From Gaiellasilicea sp963707575 (lineage in GTDB: Bacteria > Actinomycetota > Thermoleophilia > Gaiellales > Gaiellaceae): a DNA stretch of 64,000 bases. This document shows, piece by piece, positions 16,732 to 24,146 of this stretch. The stretch lies in assembly GCA_963707575.1 (NCBI GenBank), contig OY970171.1:558001-622000 (forward strand), read 5' to 3'. The notes under the pieces were generated by a model, which was given only the letters and a program-made list of their open reading frames with translations, had not been told where the DNA came from and made no database searches. The translations under genes were made by a program, and so were the position numbers. Position 1 is the stretch's first letter; every line of letters begins with the position of its first letter.

Positions 16732-17634
16732 ATGCGGGTCGAGTACCGCGAGGAGCCGTGCCGGAGCGCCCTGAACCGCGTCAAGGGGATGCCGTTCGAG
16801 TGGTCGCTGAACCCGTACATGGGCTGCGTTCACCGCTGCACGTTCTGCTACGTCCGCGCCTTCGAGCTCCGCGCGCAGCGTCCGTCGGACGACCGCTACG
16901 GCAGCTCGATTCGCGTGAAGACGAACGTCGCCGACGTGCTGGCACGTGAGCTCGCACGCCCGTCGTGGCGCCGCGAGGGGATCGCGATCGGCGCCGCGAC
17001 CGATCCCTACCAACCCGCGGAGGGCCGGTATCGGCTCACGCGGGCCTGCCTCGAGGTGCTCACCGAGGCGTGGAACCCGTTCGCGCTGATCACTCGCGGG
17101 CCGCTGATCGTTCGCGACGTCGACGTGCTCCGAGAGGCGTCGGCGCGAGCCGACGTCTCGGTCACGTTCTCGGTCCCCACGCTCGACGCCGAGATCTGGC
17201 GCAGGACCGAGCCGGGCACCGCCCCACCGCGCCAGCGCCTGCGCGCACTGCGCCAGCTGGTCGACGCCGGGGTGAAGGCGAGCGTGGGCATGGCGCCGAT
17301 CCTGCCCGGGCTCTCCGACCGGCCCGAGTTCCTCGCCGACGTCGTCCGTGCTGCCCGCGATGCAGGCGCGACCGGGATCTGGGCGAACCTGCTCTACCTC
17401 AAGCCGGGCACTCGCGAGCACTTCCTCGAGGCGCTCGCGCGCGACTGGCCCGAGCAGCTGCCCCGCTACGAGAGCCTGTACGACGGCCGCGCCTACCTTC
17501 CGAGCTCCGAAGCCGAGCCGGTGCGAGCCCAGATCCGCGCCCTCGCCCGGGAGCACGACATCCGCGACCGACGGCCCCGCCTCGAGCGGCAGCCGCCTCC
17601 GGCCGAGCAAGCCCAGCTCACGCTTGCGGTGTAG
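16732..17634 (+). CDS. Rv2578c-family radical SAM protein
   Basis: A 300-residue radical SAM enzyme. The 4Fe-4S motif is CVHRCTFCYVRAF (Cx3Cx2C) near residue 29, after NRVKGMPFEWSLNPYMG. SAM and barrel motifs follow: AIGAATDPYQPAEGRYRLTR, LITRGPLIVRDVD, VTFSVPTLD, APILPGLSD. It matches the SplB-like, Rv2578c family common in actinobacteria, whose substrate is unknown. The family's C-terminal tail is short here. It precedes the two-component pair, but the response regulator has its own promoter. Confidence 0.88.
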   Translation: MRVEYREEPCRSALNRVKGMPFEWSLNPYMGCVHRCTFCYVRAFELRAQRPSDDRYGSSIRVKTNVADVLARELARPSWRREGIAIGAATDPYQPAEGRYRLTRACLEVLTEAWNPFALITRGPLIVRDVDVLREASARADVSVTFSVPTLDAEIWRRTEPGTAPPRQRLRALRQLVDAGVKASVGMAPILPGLSDRPEFLADVVRAARDAGATGIWANLLYLKPGTREHFLEALARDWPEQLPRYESLYDGRAYLPSSEAEPVRAQIRALAREHDIRDRRPRLERQPPPAEQAQLTLAV

Positions 17635-17656
17635 GGGGAACCGCCTGGGCGCCGAA

Positions 17657-17662
17657 TAGACT
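17657..17662 (+). promoter_or_regulatory. -10 box TAGACT, leaderless
   Basis: TAGACT lies 7 nt upstream of the ATG at 17670 of the response regulator. Confidence 0.55.
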
Positions 17663-17669
17663 TCCCGCG

Positions 17670-18293
17670 ATGCCGCAGGAGATCACGTGCCTGATCGTGG
17701 ACGATCACGAAGTGGTGCGCGAAGGCCTGCGCCTCTCGCTCTCACGGGCACCGCACATCCGCGTGATCGGCGAGGCCTCCGACGGGGCCGGTGCGGTCGC
17801 GCTCGTCGAGCGGCGGCGCCCCGACGTCGTGATCATGGACGTCCGGATGCCCGGCATGGACGGCCTCGAGGCGACGAAGAAGATCCTGGAGGTCGTGCCG
17901 GACACCGCCGTCCTCATCTTCACCGCCTACAGCGAGCGGTCGCTGCTCGGCCGCGGGCTCGAGTCGGGCGCGAAGGGCTACATCCTCAAGGAGGCGCCGC
18001 ACGCGACGCTGCTGCGCGCGATCGAGAAGGTGGCCGGCGGCGAGAGCTTCGTCGACCCCGCGCTGATGCCCTCGTTCCTGACCGGCAAGGACCAGAACGA
18101 GATGCTGACCGCGCGCGAGCGCGAGATCCTGCAGCTGCTCGCTGACGGGATGTCGAACGCGGACGTCGCACAGCGTCTCTTCATCAGCCAGGAGACGGTG
18201 AAGAGCCACGTGAGGCACATCCTCGCGAAGCTCGAGGCGGACACGCGGACGCACGCGGTCGCGATCGCGCTCCGCGACGCGATCATCGACTAG
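17670..18293 (+). CDS. NarL/FixJ-type response regulator
   Basis: A 207-residue response regulator. Receiver domain at residues 1-120: acidic pair IVDDHEVVREG, phospho-acceptor Asp in VVIMDVRMPGMDG, Thr in IFTAYSER, and Lys in YILKEAP. C-terminal LuxR helix-turn-helix: LTAREREILQLLADGMSNADVAQRLFISQETVKSHVRHIL. It lies 8 nt before a histidine kinase gene, so the two form a two-component system. Targets unknown. Confidence 0.95.
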   Translation: MPQEITCLIVDDHEVVREGLRLSLSRAPHIRVIGEASDGAGAVALVERRRPDVVIMDVRMPGMDGLEATKKILEVVPDTAVLIFTAYSERSLLGRGLESGAKGYILKEAPHATLLRAIEKVAGGESFVDPALMPSFLTGKDQNEMLTAREREILQLLADGMSNADVAQRLFISQETVKSHVRHILAKLEADTRTHAVAIALRDAIID

Positions 18294-18301
18294 AGCGCCC
18301 G

Positions 18302-19090
18302 GTGTTCACCGTCATCCTGCTGGTGGTCGTCGTCCTGGCCGGTGCGTACGCCCTGAACCTGATCATCACCGAGCGGCGCCGCCACGAGCTCGTCGAGGTC
18401 GAGAACGCCCGGCTGCTGGCGGAGGCCGCGCTCCGCGAGGACGAGCGCAGCCGCCTCTCCGACCGGATCATCACCGCCGAGCAGGACGAGCGGCGCCGGC
18501 TTGCGCTCTTCCTCCACGACGGCCCGGTGCAGAACCTCGCGGGGATCGCGCTGATGCTCGATGCGGCTGTGCATGCGATCGACGACGGGCGCGGCGACGA
18601 TGCGCGCGGGATCATCGGGAGCTCGCTCGAGAAGCAGCGCGACACGATCCGCTCGCTGCGCGACCTCTCCTTCAACATCGAGCCGGTCGTCCTGCGCGAC
18701 CAGGGCTTCGTGCCCGCGGTACAGGAGCTCGCGAACCAGCTCGGGATGGAGCACCGGGTGCAGATCGACGTCGACGTGGAACGGGCCGAGCGGCTCGGCG
18801 AGAAGGAGCAGGTCGGGCTCTACCAGATCATCCGCGAACTGCTCAGCCAGGCGGTTCGGCGCGGCCCGCCGACGCGGATCACCGTCGTCGTGGCCGAAAC
18901 GGCCGACGGCGCGCTCGAGACGGTCGTCGCCGACGACGGCAAGGGCGAGCGGCGGAAGACGACGATCGATGCGATCGCGGAGCGCGCCATGACGCTGAAC
19001 GGGCGCTTCGTCGTCGAGCAGAGCGCGGACGGCGGCACGGCGGTCAGGGTCGTCCTGCCTGCCTACGCGGCGGGCGACGGCTCCGCGTAG
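18302..19090 (+). CDS. Sensor histidine kinase, HisKA_3 type
   Basis: A 262-residue kinase with one N-terminal membrane helix (VFTVILLVVVVLAGAYALNLI), a coiled coil (35-60), and the HisKA_3 phospho-acceptor motif ERRRLALFLHDGPVQNLAGI near residue 65. The HATPase_c domain is atypical: the N-box reads IIRELLSQAVRRG where ELLxNAxKHA is expected, so the Mg-binding Asn is replaced by Gln. The DDGKG box and a C-terminal GGTAVRVVLP are kept. No sensor domain outside the membrane. Partner is the upstream regulator. Its TAG stop forms part of the -10 box of the next gene. Confidence 0.85.
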   Translation: MFTVILLVVVVLAGAYALNLIITERRRHELVEVENARLLAEAALREDERSRLSDRIITAEQDERRRLALFLHDGPVQNLAGIALMLDAAVHAIDDGRGDDARGIIGSSLEKQRDTIRSLRDLSFNIEPVVLRDQGFVPAVQELANQLGMEHRVQIDVDVERAERLGEKEQVGLYQIIRELLSQAVRRGPPTRITVVVAETADGALETVVADDGKGERRKTTIDAIAERAMTLNGRFVVEQSADGGTAVRVVLPAYAAGDGSA

Positions 19091-19093
19091 AAT
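19088..19093 (+). promoter_or_regulatory. -10 box TAGAAT, leaderless
   Basis: TAGAAT lies 8 nt upstream of the ATG at 19102 and begins with the TAG stop codon of the kinase gene. Confidence 0.5.
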
Positions 19094-19101
19094 CCGGGCC
19101 G

Positions 19102-19305
19102 ATGTCGGAGTGGAACGGCAACAGGAGCACGCACGTGCTCTTCATCTGGTCCCCGAACGGGTGGACGCTCCAGGAGCGCGAGGGCGACCCGCCGGCGGTC
19201 GGATCCACCCTCCAGGACGGCGACCGCACCCTTCAGGTCAGCAAGATCGGCCCGTCGCCGCTGCCCGGCGACCGCCGCCCCTGCGCCTTCACGCAGCTGG
19301 CCTGA
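19102..19305 (+). CDS. Small hypothetical protein, 67 aa
   Basis: A 67-residue protein: STHVLFIWSPNGWTLQEREG, then VGSTLQDGDRTLQVSKIGPSPLPGDRRPCAF. A beta-rich small domain with one Cys, no membrane segment. A leaderless promoter and low-redundancy sequence support it as real. Function unknown. The 3' end overlaps the convergent flavoprotein gene by 17 bp. Confidence 0.65.
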   Translation: MSEWNGNRSTHVLFIWSPNGWTLQEREGDPPAVGSTLQDGDRTLQVSKIGPSPLPGDRRPCAFTQLA

Positions 19306-20377
19306 GCGCGCTCTCGGCCGCGATCCGGCCGAAGACGAGCGCGGCGGCGAGCCCGCTGCCGTACCCACCCGTGAAGATGCCGCCCACGTCGGCTCCTGCC
19401 GCGTAGAGATCCTCGATCGCCGACCCGTCGGCCCGGAGCACGCGCGCGTGCTCGTCGATCCGCAGCCCGCCGATCGTGTGGGTCACTCCGGCGCGGACGC
19501 GTACGGCGAGGAACGGCGGCTCCGCGAGCCTCGGCGACTCCGGCAGCTCGAAGGGCAGCTCCTCGGCCGGGCGCACGTCCCCTCCGGCTGCGCGCGCCTG
19601 CTCGACGAGCTCCGCGACCGTGCGCTCTCGCACCTGCAAGCGCAGGGTGCGAGCGTCCACGACGTACCAGGCCGCGCCGCCCGGGAGCCGGGCGATCGCC
19701 TGGACGAGATCGGTCTCCGACCAGGACGGCTCGCGCGGGAAGACCTCGCGCCCCAGGTCGTCGACGACGAGCGCGTGGGCTCCGTAGAGCTGCGCGGCGC
19801 TCACGAACTGTTCCTCGCCCACCTCGGCCGGGAGCGCCCGCCCGTAGAACTCGTCCATCCCCGCCGACAGATCGGCGCCGCGTGCGAGCGCGTAGGCGAG
19901 GCCGTCGCCCTCGCTCCAGCGGTTGGCCCGCAGCAGCAGGCCGCGCTCGCGCGCCAACCGCGCACCGAAGCCACCGGTGGCGAGCACCTGAGCCTCGGCG
20001 AACGGCGTCTCGAGCCGCGGCTCGCCTGCGGCGCGCACGAGCACCCTCGTCAACCCCCGCGGGTCGAAGCGCCGGCCGACGGTGCGCTCGTTGCCGGTCG
20101 AGCGCGCCAGCACGGGCGCGCCCAGCTGCTCCAACCAGTCGAGGGCGTCGTCCAGCTCGTCGATGATCCGCTGCTGGAGCGCATGCTCACCGTCGGGGCA
20201 CTCGGCCCGGAACTCCGCGAGCGTCCGGTGGCGCCACATGACGCCGCTCGAGAGCAGCATCGAGCCGCCGGCTCGACCGCCCTTCTCGAGGACGACCGGC
20301 TCAGCGCCGAGCTCCCGGGCACGGGCGGCGGCGACGAGCCCCGCCATGCCGGCTCCGGCGACGACGAGCTTGGTCAG
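19289..20377 (-). CDS. FAD-dependent oxidoreductase, probable CTG start
   Basis: A flavoprotein of about 362 residues in the fumarate reductase/3-ketosteroid dehydrogenase-like family. FAD-binding GxGxxG: KLVVAGAGMAGLVAAARARELG followed by VVLEKGGRAGGSM. Later motifs are VLATGGFGA and the C-terminal LYAAGADVGGIFTGGYGSGLAAALVFG. The frame has no ATG/GTG/TTG upstream of the Met inside the glycine motif (20347), so a start there would delete the FAD beta-strand. CTG at 20377, overlapping the upstream stop as CTGA, restores it. Substrate unknown. Coupled to the VOC gene. Confidence 0.83.
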   Translation of the reverse strand: MTKLVVAGAGMAGLVAAARARELGAEPVVLEKGGRAGGSMLLSSGVMWRHRTLAEFRAECPDGEHALQQRIIDELDDALDWLEQLGAPVLARSTGNERTVGRRFDPRGLTRVLVRAAGEPRLETPFAEAQVLATGGFGARLARERGLLLRANRWSEGDGLAYALARGADLSAGMDEFYGRALPAEVGEEQFVSAAQLYGAHALVVDDLGREVFPREPSWSETDLVQAIARLPGGAAWYVVDARTLRLQVRERTVAELVEQARAAGGDVRPAEELPFELPESPRLAEPPFLAVRVRAGVTHTIGGLRIDEHARVLRADGSAIEDLYAAGADVGGIFTGGYGSGLAAALVFGRIAAESALRPAA

Positions 20378-21012
20378 GAGAGCGAGAAGGACGGCTTGTG
20401 CTCGACGTACTCGAGCTTCACGCGATCCGGGGCCCAGACGAAGAGCGCGAGCGTGTTCGGCGCATCGACGACGTCGGCGATCTCGAGGCCGCGCTCCTCG
20501 GCGTCCGCGATCTGCTCGTCGACCGAGTCGACGAGCACGCCCACGTGGTTCAGGAGCGGCCGCTCCGGATCGCCCGGGTCGCCGCGCTCCAGGTCAATGT
20601 AGGCGCCGCCCACCTCCAGACGCGTCTCGGTTGCACGCACCAGCCCGAAGGTCTCCCACGCCTCGGCCGCCGCGACCGGGTCGAGACTGCGAAGCGCAAC
20701 GTGGTCGAGATCGAACTCGACCTCGGTCGGCGCCTCCACGAGCACGACCTCGAGCCCTTCGCCGAGGTCGTAGGACGCGTCGCGCCCCGCGAGCGAGTTG
20801 ACGCGGAGGCCGATCCGGGCGAGCGCGCCCTGCTCACGTGGCCCGTCTGCGTCGAACAGCGTCAGCTTGCCCCGCCGGGCGTCGGAGCCGATCAGCGTGA
20901 AGCGGTCGGTCCGCTCGATCACGTGCATGCCGAGCTGCGCAGAGGCGCGCTCGACGATCGCGTCGCGGCCGGTGACCCAGAGGGCGACATGGTCGAGGGT
21001 GCGGGGGGTCAT
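20374..21012 (-). CDS. VOC-family (glyoxalase/dioxygenase-like) protein
   Basis: A 212-residue protein with two vicinal-oxygen-chelate modules: LDHVALWVTGRDAIVERASAQLGMHV at residue 6 and DLDHVALRSLDPVAAAEAWETFGL near 102, with a closing RVKLEYVEHKP. Metal ligands appear as His in each DHVAL and Glu in KLEYVE. Members open or isomerise small molecules through a bound metal; substrate unknown. Leaderless promoter TATCGT. Cotranscribed with the flavoprotein. Confidence 0.82.
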   Translation of the reverse strand: MTPRTLDHVALWVTGRDAIVERASAQLGMHVIERTDRFTLIGSDARRGKLTLFDADGPREQGALARIGLRVNSLAGRDASYDLGEGLEVVLVEAPTEVEFDLDHVALRSLDPVAAAEAWETFGLVRATETRLEVGGAYIDLERGDPGDPERPLLNHVGVLVDSVDEQIADAEERGLEIADVVDAPNTLALFVWAPDRVKLEYVEHKPSFSLS

Positions 21013-21018
21013 GGCCCG

Positions 21019-21024
21019 ACGATA
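21019..21024 (-). promoter_or_regulatory. -10 box TATCGT, leaderless
   Basis: TATCGT lies 6 nt upstream of the ATG at 21012. Confidence 0.5.
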
Positions 21025-21033
21025 GCTGCCGCC

Positions 21034-21366
21034 CTACTTCCTGCGGTCCACTGCCCGCTCCAGCTGGGCCTTGCTCATCTTCGAGCGTCCCTCGATTCCC
21101 ATCTTCTTCGCCTCGTTGTAGAGCTGGTCGCGGGTGCGGCCCTTCTCCCTGCCGGTTCCCGAGCGCAGGCCGCCGCGCCGCCCCGAGGGGATGTCCTCAC
21201 GCGAGAGGCGCGACGACGTCTTCGCCTCACCGGCGCGGGCGCGCTCCTTGTTCACCGTCCTGGCGGCGATCTCCTCGGCCTTGTCCTCGGACGTCCCACG
21301 CTCCTCGAGTCCGTCCTTGATGTGCTCGTACTGGCGCTCGCGCTTCTCGCTCCAGGCCTCAGGCAT
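21034..21366 (-). CDS. Small basic protein with Rho-N-like C-terminus
   Basis: A 110-residue highly charged protein. The N-terminal half (WSEKRERQYEHIKDGLEERGTSEDKAEEIAARTVNKERARAGE) matches small proteins often annotated plasmid stabilisation protein. The C-terminal TRDQLYNEAKKMGIEGRSKMSKAQLERAV resembles the Rho termination factor N-terminal (SAP-like) helical motif. Probably binds nucleic acid; function not established. ATG at 21366 sits 4 nt below an AGGAGGT ribosome site, one of the few classical ones in the window. Confidence 0.78.
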   Translation of the reverse strand: MPEAWSEKRERQYEHIKDGLEERGTSEDKAEEIAARTVNKERARAGEAKTSSRLSREDIPSGRRGGLRSGTGREKGRTRDQLYNEAKKMGIEGRSKMSKAQLERAVDRRK

Positions 21367-21419
21367 CACTACCTCCTCGTCTTGCTTGCCGGTATGGGCC
21401 TACCCGGCCCGCCGACGGA

Positions 21420-21725
<306 letters not shown>

Positions 21726-21732
21726 GGTGGCG

Positions 21733-21738
21733 AGTGTA
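21733..21738 (-). promoter_or_regulatory. -10 box TACACT, leaderless
   Basis: TACACT lies 7 nt upstream of the GTG at 21725 of the ferredoxin gene. Confidence 0.55.
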
Positions 21739-21748
21739 TCGAGGGGTC

Positions 21749-22063
21749 TCAGGCGGGCGGCGCGGTCAACTCCGCGACCAGCTCGGGACAGCGCTCGACG
21801 AGCGCCGACTTGACGATCACCTGGTCGAAGCCGGCCGTGTGAGCCCGCTGGAGGCCCGACTTGTCGGTGTGATTCGCGTATCCGAGGATCGGCACGTCGG
21901 GCCACGCCTCGACGACCTCGTCGGGATCGACGCGCGCAATGTCGACGATCACCAGGTCGGGCGGATCGATCGAGTCGGTCGTGACGACGTGATGCCCGGG
22001 CAGCAACCCCTCGAGCTTGGCCCGGAAGAAGAGGTCGACCCCCGCCAGCAGGATCGTCGCCAC
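21749..22063 (-). CDS. Stand-alone pseudo-receiver domain protein
   Basis: A 104-residue protein with the size and strand pattern of a CheY-like receiver: ATILLAGVDLFFRAKLEGLL (beta1), PDLVIVDIARVDPDEV (beta3), PILGYANHTD (beta4), FDQVIVKSALV (beta5 with Lys). The acidic pair at the end of beta1 is largely lost (AGVD) and the Thr/Ser of beta4 is not clear, so phosphorylation is doubtful. Divergent from the DUF309 gene. Function unknown. Confidence 0.65.
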   Translation of the reverse strand: MATILLAGVDLFFRAKLEGLLPGHHVVTTDSIDPPDLVIVDIARVDPDEVVEAWPDVPILGYANHTDKSGLQRAHTAGFDQVIVKSALVERCPELVAELTAPPA

Positions 22064-22069
22064 AACCCG

Positions 22070-22075
22070 AATCTA
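22070..22075 (-). promoter_or_regulatory. -10 box TAGATT, leaderless
   Basis: TAGATT lies 6 nt upstream of the GTG at 22063. Confidence 0.5.
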
Positions 22076-22107
22076 CCAGCCGCCAGGGCTGCGGCCAACA
22101 CCGGGCC

Positions 22108-22434
22108 GTGAGTCTCGACCACGGTCTCGAGCTGATCCGCACCGGCGAGTACTTCGCCGCCCACGAGGAGCTCGAGGATGCCTGGCGGGCCGCCCCGCCA
22201 CCCGAGCGGGACTTCCTGCAGGGGCTCGTCCACGTCGCGGTCGCCTGGTACCAGGCCGGTCGGGGCAACCGCGTCGGCTGCGAGCGCCAGCTCGCGAAGG
22301 CCGCGCGCCGGCTGGCGCCCTACGGCCCGAGCCATCGCGGCGTCGACGTCGCCGCGGTGCTCGGCTCGGTGGCGGCCGCAGCTGGGGTCGTGGCGGCCGG
22401 CTCGCTCGAGCTGCCCGCGCCCGCGGGGCTCTGA
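22108..22434 (+). CDS. DUF309 family protein
   Basis: A 108-residue helical protein with the DUF309 signature: GLELIRTGEYFAAHEELEDAWRAAP (HExxE-like) followed by FLQGLVHVAVAWYQAGRGN. The fold is a small helical bundle with conserved acidic and His residues; biochemical role unknown. GTG start, no clear promoter. Ends 2 bp from the convergent ccdA stop. Confidence 0.85.
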   Translation: MSLDHGLELIRTGEYFAAHEELEDAWRAAPPPERDFLQGLVHVAVAWYQAGRGNRVGCERQLAKAARRLAPYGPSHRGVDVAAVLGSVAAAAGVVAAGSLELPAPAGL

Positions 22435-22436
22435 GC

Positions 22437-23153
22437 TCAGGCCTCCAGGCCGAGCGCGCGGAGGAAGCGGTTGAGGTAGACGCGGAGCCACCAGAAGCGC
22501 TCGAAGAAGAGCAGGAGCCCGAGCGCGACGAGGATGGCGCCGCTGACGAACTGGATCACGACGTAGTGGTCCCGGATCCAGCGGAAGACGCCCATCGCCG
22601 GCACGAAGAGCGCTGCCGCGATCAGGAACGGAACCGCGAGGCCGAGCGCGTATACCGCGAGGAGCGCCGAGCCCTCCAGCACGGTGCCCGAGTCGCCCGC
22701 GAGGACGAGGATCGATCCGAGCACGGGCCCGATGCACGGTGCTGCGCAGATCGCGAACGCGCCGCCGAGCAGGAAGCCGGAGCCGCGCCGCCGCGCACCC
22801 TGCACGAGCCCCGCCCCCACGAGCCGCTGTGGCCAGGGGAGCAGGCCCATGAAGCCGAGCCCGAAGACGATCAGGATGAAGCCGGCGATCTGCTCCAGCA
22901 GGATCTGGTTCTCGGTGAACGAGAGCCCCACGGCGGCCGCGCCCGCCCCCAGCAGGACGAAGAACGCGACGAGCCCCGCGACGAAGGGCAGGCTGGAGAG
23001 GACGACCCGGCGCGCGGCGCCCGGCTCGCCGAGCCGGTCGGCCTCGATCGACGAGACCGCCGACAGGTAGCCGGGGACGAGCGGCAGCACGCACGGCGCG
23101 AGAAACGAGAGGAAGCCCGCCGCGAAGGCGACCACGAGTCCCGTCCCGCTCAT
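22437..23153 (-). CDS. ccdA: Cytochrome c biogenesis protein CcdA
   Basis: A 238-residue membrane protein with six hydrophobic segments. The two conserved redox Cys sit in FLSFLAPCVLPLVPGYLSA (residue ~21) and AFAICAAPCIGPVLGSIL (~134). CcdA passes reducing equivalents from cytoplasmic thioredoxin to extracytoplasmic TlpA/CcsX-like proteins for cytochrome c maturation. Its ATG overlaps the ccmH stop (ATGA), and tlpA lies just upstream. The ResB/CcsA haem ligase pair is not in the window. Confidence 0.93.
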   Translation of the reverse strand: MSGTGLVVAFAAGFLSFLAPCVLPLVPGYLSAVSSIEADRLGEPGAARRVVLSSLPFVAGLVAFFVLLGAGAAAVGLSFTENQILLEQIAGFILIVFGLGFMGLLPWPQRLVGAGLVQGARRRGSGFLLGGAFAICAAPCIGPVLGSILVLAGDSGTVLEGSALLAVYALGLAVPFLIAAALFVPAMGVFRWIRDHYVVIQFVSGAILVALGLLLFFERFWWLRVYLNRFLRALGLEA

Positions 23154-23594
23154 TCGAAGCGGTCGAGCTCGTCGTCGAGACGGCGCTCGAGCTCAGGGTC
23201 GATGGGCGCCTCGGGGTCGTCAGGCGGCCGGGAGCGGCTCCAGCCCCACACGACGGCGCCCACCGCGACCAGGGCGAGGCCACCGCCGACGAGCGGCAGC
23301 AACCAGGCGACGAGGTGGAAGCCACGCCTCGGCGGGTCGGCGAGGACCTCCTCCCCGAACTGGTCGACGAACTCGGCCTTGATCTCGCTCTTCGTCGCGC
23401 CCTCGGCGATCAGCTCGCGGATGCGCAGCTTCATCACCCGCGCGATCTCGGCGTTCGAGGTGTCGAGGGTGGAGTCGCAGACGGGACAGACGAGCTCGGA
23501 CTCGAGCTCGGCGGCCGTCGGGTCGCTCCTCGCTCGCGACGGCGGAGCCGGCGGCGACGAGCGCGGCCACGCAGACCGCGGCCAGCAACCTCAT
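23150..23594 (-). pseudogene. ccmH: CcmH/NrfF-type protein, frameshifted as sequenced
   Basis: The expected product reads MRLLAAVCVAALVAAGSAVA (signal peptide), then the apocytochrome motif LVCPVCDSTLDTSNAEIARV, then a membrane helix (LVAWLLPLVGGGLALVAVGA) and an acidic tail. CcmH reduces or chaperones apocytochrome c haem-binding Cys. Signal peptide and domain lie in different frames. Dropping one G of the GGG at 23520-23522 joins them as EERPTAAELESEL. This may be an assembly error. Overlaps tlpA and ccdA by 4 nt each. Confidence 0.8.
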
Positions 23595-24146
23595 GCCGGC
23601 TGCAGCGCGCGCTCGATGCCCTCTTCGAGGTCCTCGTGATCGTCCACGGGCCCGGCGATGCGGAAGACGACCTCGCCTTCGGCGTTGATGAAGAAGGTCT
23701 CCGGGTAGCCCGTCAGCCCGTAGCGGCCGACGGTCGAGCCCTTGCCGTCGTAGACGTTGGCATACGTGACGCCTGTCTCCTCGAGGAACTCGCGCGCGTC
23801 ACTGCGGAGATCCTGCACGTCGATCCCCACGAAGACGACGCCGCGCTCCTTCCAGCGTTCCGACGCCTCCTGGAGCAGCGGCATCTCCTCGCGGCACGGG
23901 CCGCACCAGGTCGCCCACCAGTTGACGACGACGGCCTTGCCGCGCAGCGACTCGAGCGCGAGCTCGCCCTCGCCGTTCAGCCGCTCGAGCGTGAACGTGG
24001 GCGCGGCCGGCGTCGCTGCCCTCCTTCAGCGCGCCCGTCACGTCGTTGTCGCTGCCCTTCGCGATCTTCCAGACGAGCAGCGCGAGCAGCGCTGCGACGA
24101 ACCCGACGGCGACGACCTGCGCGCCGAGCTTGAGGCGGCCGGTCAC
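23591..24146 (-). pseudogene. TlpA/ResA-like thiol-disulfide oxidoreductase, frameshifted as sequenced
   Basis: The expected 184-residue product has an N-terminal membrane anchor (LGAQVVAVGFVAALLALLVW), then a thioredoxin fold APTFTLERLNGEGEL, active site WWATWCGPCREEMP (CxxC), cis-Pro segment GYPETFFIN and a C-terminal helix. It reduces apocytochrome c or other exported thiols with electrons from CcdA. Anchor and thioredoxin domain are in different frames; one surplus base near 24007-24010 (GGCCGG) explains it. GTG start overlaps the L,D-transpeptidase stop (GTGA). Confidence 0.8.
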
